Positions 51,751 to 64,000 of a stretch of 64,000 bases of DNA are shown here, one piece after another. Below the pieces are notes generated by a model. It had not been told where the DNA came from, made no database searches, and saw only the letters and a list, made by a program, of their open reading frames with translations. The translations under genes were made by a program, and so were the position numbers. Position 1 is the stretch's first letter. Each line of letters opens with the position of its first letter. This DNA comes from Brachyhypopomus gauderio (Eukaryota > Chordata > Actinopteri > Gymnotiformes > Hypopomidae): assembly GCF_052324685.1 (NCBI RefSeq), contig NC_135224.1, positions 21,289,951-21,353,950 of the forward strand. The letters are read 5' to 3'.

Positions 51751-54700
51751 CTCAAGCAGGTTCATCAACAAGAACCGGGTTCCACACTGCCATAATATCT
51801 GCACATCTTTTATCTTGTTATGTAGCACGTTATTGAAAATGTAATTGGCCAACAAGCAAAAACTGATTCTGATTCAGAATTTGATTAATGCTATGACGTT
51901 ATGGTCTATAGATAAGGTTTGTTTTTTTCTATTTTTATTGTTTTCAGAAATTCTCAGTATTTTATTATGTTTTTCTGAAACCGGTGTGTTCTTGCTTTGT
52001 GTGTTAGTGCTGTGTCCTGATATAATCTTTTATTTCCTTTGCAATTGCTATTGCATTGTTAACTTTTGAGGACACCTCAGAAAATGCATTTATACATAGC
52101 TAAAACTACACCAACAATACATTACAAATGATATTTTGGAGATGCACCTCCAGACACAAGCATTGATGCTGATAAGGTCTGGGTCGCAGTGACCTTTTCA
52201 GTAGACGTAGGTGTTTGCATGTTGCTGTTTGCTGGGGTTGAGGTCAGGGCCTGTTGTTGTGCATGCTGTGTGGGACGTTGTGGGCACCCTGCCCTGTCAC
52301 ATCTCGAGGGGCCCTCCCTCAACCTGCCACAAAGCTGGAACCACACAATTCAATATAATGTCAGCTTTTGCTGTCTGTCACTTCATGTCTGAGTTACTGG
52401 TGTTCCTAGATGTTTCCACAACATCACCTAGAAGTCTGTTGGAGTGGCGTAATGAAAATGTTTCATCCTTTCACGGTCCCACACTAAAAGTCACTGAGCC
52501 CTCCAGTAGAATTCATTGCATTACCAACGTCCATCTGTGGGAATTGCAACCTTAAGAATATCAGCACGAAAACATTTTAAGAACTTTTGACACGAACATT
52601 AGTCCTTCATGACAGCAGAAAAATTATTACAATTTAATGGTTGGTAACCCAAACTTCGGCGTGTGCTAGGGAGTTATCAAAATGAAGTGGCGGTGTACTT
52701 CCTGAAGTAAACAACCATCAACAACCTCTGTCATCCGTGTTGAACTCAAGTCGTTTCGGCTGCAGCAGGATATTAATTGGTTAATCTTCCAGATTTGGTG
52801 GAGTCATCGTGGTCCGAGATGAGCGTGGTGAGGGTGGTGGAGACACAGCTGAGGGACAGGACGCACGGGGAGGAGAGGACGTAGGACGAGGCCTTGTGAG
52901 GAGACGAGATAAAGGTCGGGGGTCAGGGACGCGTTTTCCCAGCTTCCTGTTGCTTCCTGTCATTTCAAAAGTTGGTGATCGGTGGATAGAGCTGAAGGAT
53001 TGAAACATTTTCAGCACAAAGAAGCTGAGTTGCTATCTTCAAACTCACACAGAGATCTGAAGATCAGCTGATCCATGCAAACGTTAACAATATCATCTGC
53101 TGCTCTGTATGTAGATAATAGTAGGTAGTAGTATTTAGAGACTACAGTGGCTAGCTCATATAAAATGATTAGTATGTTTGCTGTATATTTGGCATTCGCT
53201 GTCTGGATGTTTACTGTTTTGTAATGTGATACTGTCATGTGAGTTGTTAAGTCTTTTATAAAGTTTGCTCTACTCTGTTACAGTCAACATGACTTAGCAT
53301 TGTTCCATTTTGCATGAAGCTCAATGTGCATTTTGGATAAAGCTCAGTGAGATTAATGTATTGTCATTTAGTGTTTAATGTGTTGAAGGCTTTTTAATTG
53401 CTTCAACAAATGCAGCATCTTAAATGCTTTATATCTGGTGACACATTTTCAGTCTATTAGTTTGTGCTATTCCGCGCTTTTTTATCATCTTTTGTTAAGA
53501 TCAGAATCATTCGCCCAGTGGGAGGGAAAGTGATGTGGCTACATTTGTGAAAATGTGCATAAACATTATTAAAATTCATTTTTTAAAGATTCATTTAAAA
53601 GTCCAGCTAACACCTGTTCCTCAGTCCATAGCAGGTCTGTTGCGAAAGAGGTCAGTAAAAGTGTACAGATCACACAGAGTTCCCCGGCACAGTCAGGTCA
53701 GCTGACAAATGTGGTACAAAAAAAAAAAACACATCTGTATCAAGTAATGTAACAGTTAGTTCTGACTGCTTTGTACACCATTCTACCTTTCAGCTAGATA
53801 AAGGTCTGTCATCCAGACTAGATTTAGCTACACGTCTGTCACCCATTCATCCTGCAAGTCTTACGCCTTCATTGCGGTCAGGTACACCATCAGAAACAAA
53901 AAACACGGCACACTGTCTTTAAAGCAAAGCGATGCAAATCCGTGAGCCTTCTGACCAGGAATGAGAGGTTCCAGTGGGTGAAAAGGACATAAACCTGCAA
54001 AAGAGGGTTTATATACAGCAGAAGGTAATAATCAGTCTACCCAGTGCGATGGGCAATCACAGAGGGAAGACTGATAGAGGGATTGACTATATCTCTCCTG
54101 CTAAGCAACGTTATGGCTATAATAATGTTATATACGAGTAATACCTTAAGGTGGTATTACTCATCGCTCATCTTTATTGATACTGTAACTGACAGCGGCA
54201 CTAGTACAGTGACTGGAGGCACTGATACCAAATGCACAGTGACCCCAGACTCACTGGGTGGGATTTCGTTATTGACCAATGACAAAGGCAAATAACTGGT
54301 TCAATTCAATAGAGCAGGGGGATGTTTGAGGCTCATCGAGATCTTTTTAATGGACAATTAAGCGTGCATGTCACAGCACGGAAAGAGACGGACACCCGAA
54401 GAACCGTGTCACGCAGCCGTCTGCAGATAGAAGCTCTAGAGGTGGCCTGCCAAAGCACTTCATGAGACAATATACATGTCAGAGTGCCATAAGTCATTGT
54501 TATCACTGAACGCAAAGCACGAAGTTCCCTTAAGACTCTTGGAAGGCACTGCTGCATGCTGTTGTAATGAAGGGATTGTTTCTTAAGATTTCTTTTTTCA
54601 AAACCACAATCTTAAGAGTCCTCAAGTGGCCTTGAGTTTTTAAGACAAACAACGACCACTCACTCGGATGTGGACTGTTAATATTATGTTCAAGAATTTA

Positions 54701-55809
54701 TTTATTGTTTAAAAACGTATGTATTGTTACTGTTGTTTGTTGTGTTTTGTTGCCACCTGCTGTTTATCTGAGAACGTGCGCAATTGGCATTTTGAAACAG
54801 GAATATGATGAACATTTAAATGTATTTCAGTCCAAAGGGAAGCTAATCCTGGGAGTGACTGTACTACTCGAGGTTTAGAGGAGAGACTCAAACAGACTTA
54901 GCTCATGTCCATTCAGAGAAACAGCTACGGTTTGGACTAAACATTACAATTGTGTTCTCATTGATACATGTCAGAACTTGTATATTGCATCTTAAACACT
55001 GAATGACTTACCTTGGGTTGTTTAGGGGGGGATTATAATCTGTTTAGACTGATTTATGAACAACACGTCCTTACAAAAAGCACTGTATGCAGAAGCCTGC
55101 TCACACAATCCTCACACAAATAAGAAATATTTTGCATTTATATATATTATTACATTAAGAACATTGTGAGGCTAACAATGAAACCTTAGATTTTATGATA
55201 AACAGGTCTTAGACCTATCTACAGCATACAATATTGCTACAGCATACAATAATGCTAACTAACACAGTCTGCTGCAAACGTATTTTTTCTGTACAATATA
55301 AGGGGTCAACGAAAATGATCCTTATAACTCTTAATATGCAATACACTCGAACGATCCTTTTTGTAAAATGCGTTAGTTACCAGGTAATAAACTGACAACG
55401 AATTTTAAGAATCTGTGTTGGCATGTGTTTAAGATGGTGAAGTTGAATTAGGCTGCAACCTTTTGCAGAAGTCAAGTGCTATAACTGCACCTGTCTGGCA
55501 TACCTGACGCCTGTTTTTGTGCAGTATAAGTTATTATTGCTGTATCAAATTATTCTTGTTATTGTCAGAAACCTTTTTAAAACTAAACTGCCAGTTTAAT
55601 TCAGGATTTCAGAGTATTAAAAGTCATGATGTCCTTCAATAAAGAACACTTCATCTCTCTGAAAAGGACAAAATGTCCCTTTCAGGCTGAGTCTTTTTTT
55701 TTTTTTATCTCAGTTTGAAAAGCCAGTGGTTCAGCCTGACCAAATTTAAAGGTGCATTTACCTGGGAACAAAACACACTCTGAAAGGAAGAGCTCTCTCC
55801 CTAGAGAAG
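51751..55809. other. Intergenic, rgs21 3' side
   Basis: AT-rich, with poly-A at about 53719-53730. No gene is supported. The last few hundred bases are probably the rgs21 3' UTR. A small perfect-armed hairpin (gagtaatacc ... ggtattactc) lies at about 54137-54163. Confidence 0.4.
52375..52560 (-). mobile_element. Tc1-like transposon scrap
   Basis: Pieces such as cacttcatgtctgagtt, tcacggtcccacact and tcactgagccctccagta parallel the N-terminal transposase region of the copy at 8440-8620. Heavily diverged. Confidence 0.4.
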
Positions 55810-57631
55810 TCAGCTGCTGTCTGCTTTCTGCAGTATGGACTGGTATATATCGGATTTTAAAAATCGGGGGTAGCAGTCCCTCGCCATAAGACTGTAGATC
55901 AGCTTCTGGGCCTTGTCAAAGGACTCCAGGTTTGGCTCAGAGATGTTCTTCGTTATGTTTGCCCGGGTCCCACAGTCTATGTTGATCTGCAAATCCCAAG
56001 AGGGCAAATGTCACTTTGGGTTTGAAGTATACACATTAAGCAGTGTTTATGTTTCAACAATGATCTCCCTGTAGATTAAATGAATGAAACCAAAGCAAAC
56101 AACGTCACTTATAAGTCAAATAAAGTCAAAGTAGTTGCCTGACACGCATGTACAATTCTATAATGCTTCTGTAATACACCCGTCATTAAAATCCCAAACT
56201 CTTTAATCCCTCCCCGCCTTAATTCAACTGACCAAGATCTAAAATCACAGCAGTGACGTGTTGTGTGCATATCTAAACACTTAGACTACATTCTGTGCAC
56301 CGACAAAACTCAGAATACAATATACAACATAGAATCCAGAACAAGTCTGCAAGCATTTATCCTACAAAGACTCTTTGGTTGTTGAGTCTGATTCCTAATG
56401 ACCCTGGTGGAACCTCCACTGGGATGAACCAGAGCTGCTAGAAGACAGTAAGCTGGAAGAACTCTCCTGTCCGCAAGCACAAAGCCTTAAACGCAGGGTC
56501 AGAGACTGTGGCATACCTGTCTGGGGGCCTCGACCTGCACGAACTCAGAGTAGATGCGGTTGGCTGCGCTGATCATCTCGGGTGTGTTCTTGATCTTCTT
56601 ATAGTCCTCACAGGCTTGCCAGAACAGGATGTTCTCCTCACTGTACTCGGACCTCAGGAACTCCTGGAAGGCCTGCTGACCGGCTGCAAAAACAGATTTC
56701 CCAGACGTCATGGGGAGGGAATCGTAAACCTCTGGACATGGTGTGAACAAATGCTGCACGTTTCACTTCTCATTTGACTCATTCTCACAGAGGAGATGGA
56801 AAACTCAAATTTGAATGTTGGCTCTTAGATTTGAATTACACAAATCACCCTAAAGGATGATGCTTTCAGGTATTTTGAGCATGTTTTTGCATTTTGATCT
56901 GTTTTTTTTTTCCCTCAAATTTAAAATCACATTTGGTGGATGTGTGAACAAACTCTGATTGATTGTAAATAAACACATTTAAATTTGATGCTTATATTAA
57001 AGAAACCAATTTAAACTATAACTGGGTAAAGCCATAGTTAATATGCAGGAACTTAATAAAAATGTACAAGTGAAACTCAGTAATTTATCAGATTCTACTT
57101 CAAATCCATCTGAACTGATCCACTAATCCATACAGTTAATTGACTGTAATTAACATAACAAGTATGTTTGTATACAACCTAATGTAAAAAGCTACTTTTT
57201 TACATTAATTTTATTGACGTTCTGAGGATGAGCCATGGGTTACTTACCTTTACATGACAAAAGCCTTTCAATAGACTCACTCCAGGATGCAACGTCTTCA
57301 AGAGGATCCTTGGAAAAGCAACAAAGTCTACCTTTGAAAATTACATTGAGATCTTTCACTGGTCACATAGACCGCAAAAACCCTAATCATCCTACAACCG
57401 TGCCATTTGCTTGAAATCACATTCTTTTCGAAGAAACCCTCAGGAGTTCACATTATCATATACAATATATGGGACAATACCCATAAAACATTGACATTTT
57501 GGCACATTAGTTTGCCAGCAAATATACGACCCGTAACGTCAAACACGGCCTAATCAGTGCTTGAAAAGTTCCGTTCCCATTTGCAATAAGCGATGCAAAT
57601 AGAATCCTAAACAAACTCACTTTATGGCCAT
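55810..57631 (-). CDS. rgs21: Regulator of G-protein signalling 21
   Basis: Four coding exons, read downward: 57631-57621 (11 nt), 57327-57248, 56683-56517 (167 bp), 55986-55810 (stop 55810-55812). They sum to 435 bp, 144 aa (human about 152). The joined start reads MAIKLCCFSKDPLEDVASWS, matching human RGS21 MPVKCCFYRSPTAETMTWS. The C-terminal part reads INIDCGTRANITKNISEP and AQKLIYSLMARDCYPRFLKS, matching INIDFGTRDLISKNIAEP and AQKLIYCLMAKDSFPRFLKS. The short acceptor just before GATCCT (57308) would break the frame, so the acceptor at 57328-57329 is preferred. The CC pair near the start is a likely palmitoylation site (family inference). RGS21 is a minimal RGS protein expressed in taste tissue of mammals. 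It is followed downstream by the rgs13/rgs1-like gene in the same orientation. Confidence 0.88.
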
Positions 57632-59462
57632 CTCTGCCCCTCCAGTCCTCTGTGGCTGCTGCCTTCTCGGTCGGCGTGTGCGAGTCTGGAGGACTCAGAG
57701 CAGGTCTACCTTCCATGAATGGAAGACATGGAAATGAGTATGCAAAGCTCGGGAGGGTCTCCTCACCACAGGCCCCGTGGGGAAGCCTGGCTCACGTTAG
57801 GGCTCAGGAGACACTGGCGGGAAGCACCAGGGTCTTTAGGGTTTCAGTAGTTAGTAAGTAGATGATGGCTTCAATTTAGAGGTCACATCCATTAATAGAA
57901 CTACATATTGTAAAATGAGATAATGTGCTTTGTGGCATATGAACTAATGATATGAACAAATATGAATGAATATATGAAGTATTGTTTAGAAAATACTATA
58001 CCAAAAAAATGTAAACTTCAAACAGGAAGACCATATCTAGATCAGTCTGCCAAGTTTGCTGTTTATGGCTGAATAGAGCTATTCTATATAATCAGCATGG
58101 ACCACAGTGAAATTTCCAGGATGGCGTGTATTTCTAGGGCGAACATTTTAGTAGGACTGTAATTAACTTTGCTTCCCAACATGTACACAAAACATTAATG
58201 GTTTTATGTCGGACCCTCCTCTGGACCATCATTCGAGCGAATGACCCCATCTTTCACTAGCTTTGTCACTGAGCCATTTGGATGGTTTGCACTGGTTGGG
58301 TAGACGGCAGACCCTTCCAGATGTGTGGGGAAGCAGTTGGTCTTGAACATTTGGTCTTGAACTGAGGCACAAATACGACACCTGCTCTTATCTGCTTTTA
58401 TTCTCGACAATTCTCCTTCAATATACGTGTCTTATTTCATTCTGAGATTATTTGTTGTGTCTCTGTCTTTTGTCCACAGCGAAACTGATGAAATCAGTTA
58501 AGGATGAGAGGAAACACCTGATTGGTCTAATCAAGAAAAGCCCTGGTGTTCTAATTGGTCTCTAATATAACAGACTAATATTCTGTTTCACTTAATGCAT
58601 TAAACAAACACTTTCTAACTTTCAAACTCTACTAAAACTAAAAATGTTTTACTATTTAATATTAACCAAAACTTTAAAATTTTTATTTGCATATCCAAGT
58701 ACTCTTGGCTTTATAAATTAATAACAATGTATACATATATATCATTTATCCAAGTACTTAGACTGCTGACTTGTTGAGACTGAATACTCACAAAAAAAAC
58801 ATCAACAATGTGTTGTTCTCATTTGGCTGGTCACTACCCAGAAACCCTTCAATCAAGTGGTAGGAATCGAATGTGTGATATTAAAATCACTGGATGGAAA
58901 TCTGGGCCTAAACAAATAGAGTGTGGTTGAAATAGCCTGTCTCCTTCTATTTGCCTGCTGTCAAACATCAGCCACAGAGCAGCCTGTTTGGGTCAGTATG
59001 GAAAACATTCATAGCATCCTTCCTTCTTTCATTCGTCCTTTTGTAGAACCTGGGCGTGTGAGGGAGTGGGAGTGTGTGGGGGTGTGAAGGTGTGGAGGTG
59101 GGGGGGAGGGGGGAGACGACGTGAGTGGGTTTGTTGGTTGGGAGAAAGATGGTGGTAGGCTAGTCACAACAGCAGCACCGCAGAAGCTAACGTCCTCACC
59201 AGAGAGTGTCTCTGGGCTGGCAGCTCACGTGAATGCTCTTGGGAAGAAGGTTCTTCCAAGGTTCCTCCAAGACCACGCTTACATCCCTTATGCCCGCCAG
59301 CTCTGCCAATTAACCCTATCTCAGCAGGTTTCCTGGACATGTAAATGTCCCGCAGGCAGTAGAAAATGCAAGACCAGTCCGGATTTGCATCCGTAATCAT
59401 CCCTACATGCCCTCCAGAATTTGATTTCCAAAGGAGGTGGTGGAGATGCGCTTAAGCCCCTC
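57632..59462. other. rgs21 upstream and intergenic region
   Basis: No gene is supported. Open frames near 58204-58410 (-) and 59121-59396 (+) have no recognised content. Confidence 0.4.
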
Positions 59463-59463
59463 T

Positions 59464-59526
<63 letters not shown>

Positions 59527-59543
59527 ACACACACACGCACGCA

Positions 59544-59618
<75 letters not shown>
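59463..59618. repeat. Compound CA/GCAC microsatellite
   Basis: A (CA)n tract with an internal (GCAC)6-type block at about 59536-59562. It produces long His/Thr and Val/Cys frames that are not genes. Confidence 0.97.
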
Positions 59619-59621
<3 letters not shown>

Positions 59622-60012
59622 TTCTTTACCTTCCCCTCTCTTTGTCTTTCTCACGTGCTCCTTCTTCATCTCTGCAGCATTGAGATGTACTGAACAGCTT
59701 CCGGCAACCGTGTGCCTGACATTTTGAAGCATGCTGCATCTGTATGCTGAACACTTGGATAATAAGTCTGACAGGACTCAGTACCAGTAATCCCAGAGCT
59801 GAATGCTTACACAATACGGATCAACCTTGTCTTTGGTTCTCCTGTAGCCGCACCCCCCCCCCCCCCCCCCCTCCCTCCAGTTGGGCTGAATGTGATAATG
59901 CTACATTCGTGCATACGGAGAAAGTTGGACTCTTCTAGTTCAGTCAGCTTTTAAGTGGAATAAGTGCTTGCTGGTGACAATGTGACTTATTTTGGGTACG
60001 AATTTGGTTACA

Positions 60013-60100
<88 letters not shown>

Positions 60101-61004
60101 GAGGAAGATAGAGAGACGATGTTTGCTTGACAAAGAGACGAGTAATTGCTTTAGCCTGCAAAAAATGAGGCTGCAAACTCTTTTTAGGACATACAGAATA
60201 CAATCATGTCCTTTGCTGCGTTGTATTTACACCGTTCATCTCGTTTTCACTAAAGCCATTATCCCAGGTAATGCCTCACTCGGCCATTAGGTGGAGCCGT
60301 GGCACCTCGTTCGGCTTCCTCTCCCCACGGTCCTTTATTTCTTGTACAGGACGCAGTCGGGAGTGCTGGAGCTCCACGCGCAGCAGTGCCACTCCACTGT
60401 TTCTCTAGGCTTGAATTTCCAATGAAGTCTAGCCGACGGTGGTGTGCTGCTCTGAATTCTCCACACACCCCAGTACCTGCACTTCAGTCGTTACAGGAGT
60501 CTTACACAACAATGCGTGGTCGTGATTCCCTACCGGCTACTGTAGCCAGTGTTCACCCTGTCACTTTTAACTCCATTTGAAATGTCCCCCTTCGGTTTCC
60601 ATCTGGCATTTCATACGAGCGCGCGTCACCTTGCTGAAGGGCACGCGCTACAGAGCCGCGCGCTGACACGCTGCGCAAACTTGGGTCCGTCAGATGGCTT
60701 CACTTCCACCTCACTCCGCTGCCGTACATGTCGACTAAAACACGCCACCTTAACGAAATTAGAGCTAGTTAAAAGACCTTTTTGGCGACAACTAAGTAGT
60801 TCACCTGTGGTGAACTCCTGAACTCTGTTAGCTTGATTTGCTCATTAACAAACTGGCTTCCCTGTGAAGGCCAAACATTAGCTACAGGTGAACACGGACA
60901 CCTGTGTAAATTGGGGCCCTGTTTGAAAACCACTGTCCTTTGTTGTTTGTATATTTCCAGGACAAAAATGACTAACTATCTAAAAGAGGACAACATGTAC
61001 ATTT
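59619..61004. other. Intergenic with further microsatellites
   Basis: Contains a poly-C run at about 59852-59870 and the GT microsatellite listed separately. The interval 60610-60730 is CpG-rich (gagcgcgcgtcacc) without a supported exon. Confidence 0.4.
60018..60095. repeat. GT microsatellite, about 39 units
   Basis: Uninterrupted (GT)n. Its strand is opposite to the CA tract 400 bp upstream, so the two arrays could pair as an inverted repeat. Confidence 0.97.
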
Positions 61005-61110
61005 TATCCATCGATTCATCCATCCATCATCCCCCGTTTATCCGGGTCTGGGTCGAAGGGGCAGCACCTTAGGCAAAGTCCAAGCTACCGTCTCCCCAGC
61101 TCTTACCAGT
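61005..61110 (+). repeat. Fragment of a common fish LINE-type repeat
   Basis: The tract gtttatccgggtctgggtcg followed by aaggggcagcacc and tctccccagc is a wording found at one end of an abundant fish non-LTR element (from memory). It is preceded by catccatccatc. Confidence 0.45.
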
Positions 61111-61485
61111 ACATTTTGTACATGTTTACTATTTAAAACTGAAATGTCTTTGTGACATTCAGCACAGGCCCAAGTCTATGGTTCTGAATGCAGGTTTTGT
61201 TAGGAACTATGGTGAGTATTAGCAGAATACAGCATTGCTAGGGTTGTGACATTACCAATAACCTCGAGCACGGAATACACCTAAATGCAGTTTCAAAAGG
61301 AAAGCAAACAAAAAAAAAAAACTCTGAAGACCACTAAATTGTGTGAAGAAGCCAATGACGTCTTCCACTACCGCACTGCTGTGAAAAACCACAACTTCCA
61401 CATGCTATAAAGAAGGACAGCTTAAATGATGTCTTAGACCTGCTCAGCTCTGTGTCCTTGAGCTAAGCTGTACACCAGCAGTGCA

Positions 61486-61836
61486 TCGGGGTGATCTGTG
61501 AGAGTGTACTGGGGTGATCTGTGAGAGTGTACTGGGGTGATCTGTGAGAGTGCACCAGGGTGATCTGTGAGAGTGTACCGGGGTGATCTGTGAGAGTGTA
61601 CTGGGGTGATCTGTGAGAGTGTACTGGGGTGATCTGTGAGTGCACCGGGGTGATCTGTGAGAGTGCACCAGGGTGATCTGTGAGAGTGCACCAGGGTGAT
61701 CTGTGAGGGTGTACCAGGGTGGTCTGGGGTGATCTGTGAAAGTGCACCGGGGTGATCTGTGAGAGTGCACTGGGGTGGTCTGTGAGAGTGTACCGGGGTG
61801 ATCTGTGAGAGTGCACCAGGGTGGTCTTTGAGGGCG
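61486..61836. repeat. 22-bp minisatellite, about 16 units
   Basis: The unit is ggggtgatctgtgagagtgt plus ac/gc, with variants. All three minus-strand frames stay partly open (VHSHRSPQ repeats), giving spurious ORFs. Confidence 0.93.
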
Positions 61837-63417
61837 CTATCTGACACCATATCATTCTTAAACCACACTTTATTTCTTAAGACAGAAACGGCCAAAACTT
61901 CCTAATAAGATGCAATAACAGCAAACACACAAAAAACATGCAGTTTGAGTCCTGTGACTTTCAATTCCAAATGTGAGATAATTCAAAATATCTGAGTAGC
62001 TAACTAGTACAACTCAGTGGTATGTTTATTTACCCCATGTCTGTGGAGATAGGGCTGACAGTGCTAGATGCTAAGCTAACTCCTAAAGCTAAGTTCCCCA
62101 AAAGCTACGGACTCTGTACCCAAACAATTATTCCTGGGGTAAACGCATTTTCCGTAGTTTATTATCATACACTAGTTTCCTTCTGGGTTCTGACAGCTTT
62201 TACTTTTAAATCAACAAAGATAAATCTTTCATGCGCGTCGATCTTAATTACAAGCATTAAACCATTCATCCTGGCGTTGTTCTGGAAATGAGGATTAATA
62301 AGCGTTTAGCACCATAAACAATCCCACCGTTAAAGCTTAACGGCTTTCAGCTCTCGTCGTTTATTACTAATGAAGTTTTTGTTGCCACTGGTTTCCAGAG
62401 CTGCTTCGCATTTACCTTTTGTCTGTGTCATTAGTATTTTACCTGAGACCAGTTCTGGAAATATAGATTTCTTCAGTGGTTTAAAGCCTGTACTGAGGCG
62501 CTGTAATATCTGGATGTGATAGATTTAACACCCGTAATGCTGTGGCTGATATTACGGCCTCCGTTCTTGTTATCCACAGACAGATCTCAGCCCTCAGCTG
62601 CACCTGTAATTGATGTTTGCTCCAAGATCCAAGCACTGTGGATTAAGATATGACGGGAGTGCCTGATGGATTCTGCGCTCAGAGTTCTGCAGACACTAAA
62701 GTGTGGGTTACTTTAAGATTTCCGACTTCACTTGCTTCTTGACGTTTTATAAGACATTTATACAATTGCTGCAGCTGTTGATTTTTTTTGGCTTTTGATT
62801 TTTCTGCAAACCCGTGTGTGCATACCGCACCTGGAAGCGGACACCCGCCATTCTCTCAATATTTAACGGCACAGTGGGAACTCTGGACGGAAACGTGAAA
62901 GCACGCTGAAATATCGTAAATGCTATCTCTCGGAGGAAGAGGGAGAGCGACAGAGCGAGACAAAGAGAGAGTGCTGAAACAGATTTGACTTTGTTTTCAT
63001 TTTACTTCTGGGCCCATCAGCACGTGCTCCTATTGATTCTGGTCGCAGGGAAACAAAACCAAACAGGTCCATGTTTGGCTGTAAATCTGACACGTGCGTT
63101 CACCTACTGAATACCGTCGAGGACAGATCAGGCATTAAATTATATATTAAGATTTTAATATACAGTTATTCATCATGCAGTGTCTATGTACAATTTACAA
63201 GTCTGAAGGAAGATTCAATCATGTTGTAAGAAATTGCATGAAATCTTAAGTCAACGGGCAAGATTTTAAATAATGTACAAACAGCATTCGTATTTAAATG
63301 CAAATACATTGTAAATATAGAAAACATGAACGTACACGTTTTGCAGCCGTTTGTCAAGTCAGTGAGGTTATACAATGCGTGACCAAGACTGCAAAGACCC
63401 AAATCGTAGCTGCTGAA
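61837..63417. other. Intergenic and rgs18 3' UTR
   Basis: No gene is supported. A GA-rich tract lies at about 62930-62975. The last few hundred bases before 63418 are probably the 3' UTR of the minus-strand rgs18. Confidence 0.4.
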
Positions 63418-63663
63418 CTAAAACCACTCTCCGCTGCTCTCGTGCCGGTCACTGAACACGAAGGATCGAGATCTCCTCCTGGTCATGACTCCGGGGCCCC
63501 TCCTCTTGGTCAGGCCTAAGTAGATGTCGGAGGACAGGAACCGTGGATAGCAGTCCTTCTTCATCAAGGTGTAGATCTTGCTCTGAGCCACATCAAAGCT
63601 CAACTGGGTGGGCTGAAGGATGTTTTTCTGAATGGTGAGTTTGGTCGAATGATCGATATTAAT
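63418..63663 (-). CDS. rgs18: Regulator of G-protein signalling 18, last exon only
   Basis: One exon, 246 bp, from an acceptor (ctgttttTCAG) to the stop at 63418-63420. It reads INIDHSTKLTIQKNILQPTQ, then AQSKIYTLMKKDCYPRFLSS and DIYLGL, and ends with a basic tail TRRRSRSFVFSDRHESS. The tail matches human RGS18 (RRRSRSFTCNEF), which separates it from other R4 members. The remaining exons should lie past the window end on the plus coordinate. In mammals RGS18 is a platelet and haematopoietic regulator. Together with rgs21 next to it, the order equals the start of the human 1q31 cluster. Confidence 0.9.
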   Translation of the reverse strand: MNIDHSTKLTIQKNILQPTQLSFDVAQSKIYTLMKKDCYPRFLSSDIYLGLTKRRGPGVMTRRRSRSFVFSDRHESSGEWF

Positions 63664-64000
63664 CTGAAAAACAGTTTGGAGTGCAGTCCAGAAGCTATTA
63701 CTGTTCGTGTTTTGACACTAATGTAGGTCTAAAACACTAAAACATTAATTATCAACAGTTTTGCCTTTAAGCCACGCAAAACATAATTGCTGTATCACAT
63801 GCCACTTTAATGCAGCAAATGGGACTTGCATTTATGAAACGTATAATGAGTCAGCAAAACTGTACGCCAAATATTTGTCAATAGCTTTAAGCAGCATCGG
63901 TTTCCCTGAGGGCCAACCCACACATAAAACTCTCTGAAACTCCTCCTGCAAAACATCTCCAGGTGCATGGCTCCTCTTTTATTGTATATTGCTTTTGTTG

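Noticed and set aside
54137-54163. Short hairpin as a microRNA precursor
   Set aside because: The stem is only about ten base pairs, too short for a pre-miRNA.
59421-60203. His/Thr-rich and Val/Cys-rich ORFs around 59.4-60.2 kb
   Set aside because: Direct translations of CA/GT microsatellites.
61434-61895. 153-aa ORF with VHSHRSP repeats
   Set aside because: Product of the 22-bp minisatellite; three frames are open at once.

Overview
This window is teleost fish nuclear DNA. The evidence is multi-exon genes with GT-AG introns, vertebrate protein families, and fish-type repeats: Tc1-like and hAT elements, a tRNA-derived SINE, a Crypton-like recombinase fragment, and long CA/GT microsatellites. 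Exons were placed by reading splice sites and checking that the reading frame carries through. Complete gene models below sum to whole codons. Gene names rest on remembered family sequences, not on a database search.

Layout. (1) 1-6.3 kb: the 3' part of odf3l2 (+), a nested transposon complex (2.4-4.3 kb), then ebi3 (-), a soluble cytokine-receptor subunit that here carries an N-terminal Ig domain. (2) 6.3-20.4 kb: a gene-poor, repeat-rich stretch. It holds a SINE split by a small hAT element, two Tc1-like copies, a solo LTR, G-rich and 42-bp minisatellites, a hAT inside a hAT with intact target duplications at both levels, and a broken BEL/Pao gag-like fossil. (3) 20.4-35.4 kb: three complete genes in the same orientation, wdr48 (19 coding exons, 678 aa), blvra (292 aa) and coa1 (135 aa). 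The blvra-coa1 pair is also adjacent in human. (4) 38.8-63.7 kb: four R4-family RGS genes, all on the minus strand: an rgs2-like gene, an rgs13/rgs1-like gene, rgs21, and the last exon of rgs18. In the three complete ones the main RGS-domain exon is exactly 167 bp. The order matches the human 1q31 RGS cluster, except that one of RGS1/RGS13 is missing from its expected slot.

The genes do not form one pathway. WDR48 activates deubiquitinases, BLVRA reduces biliverdin, COA1 acts in mitochondrial respiratory-complex assembly, EBI3 is a cytokine subunit, and the RGS proteins switch off G-alpha signalling. Within the RGS block the shared orientation and exon plan point to tandem duplication.

The points most worth a second look are the Ig-bearing EBI3, the RGS2-like protein that keeps two of three RGS2 selectivity residues, the RGS21 start that can only be read by joining an 11-nt first coding segment, three 109-bp palindromic elements (two in introns, one 46 nt from a 3' splice site), and the transposon nests dated relative to one another by intact 8-bp duplications. 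I found nothing that I can defend as a wholly new system.
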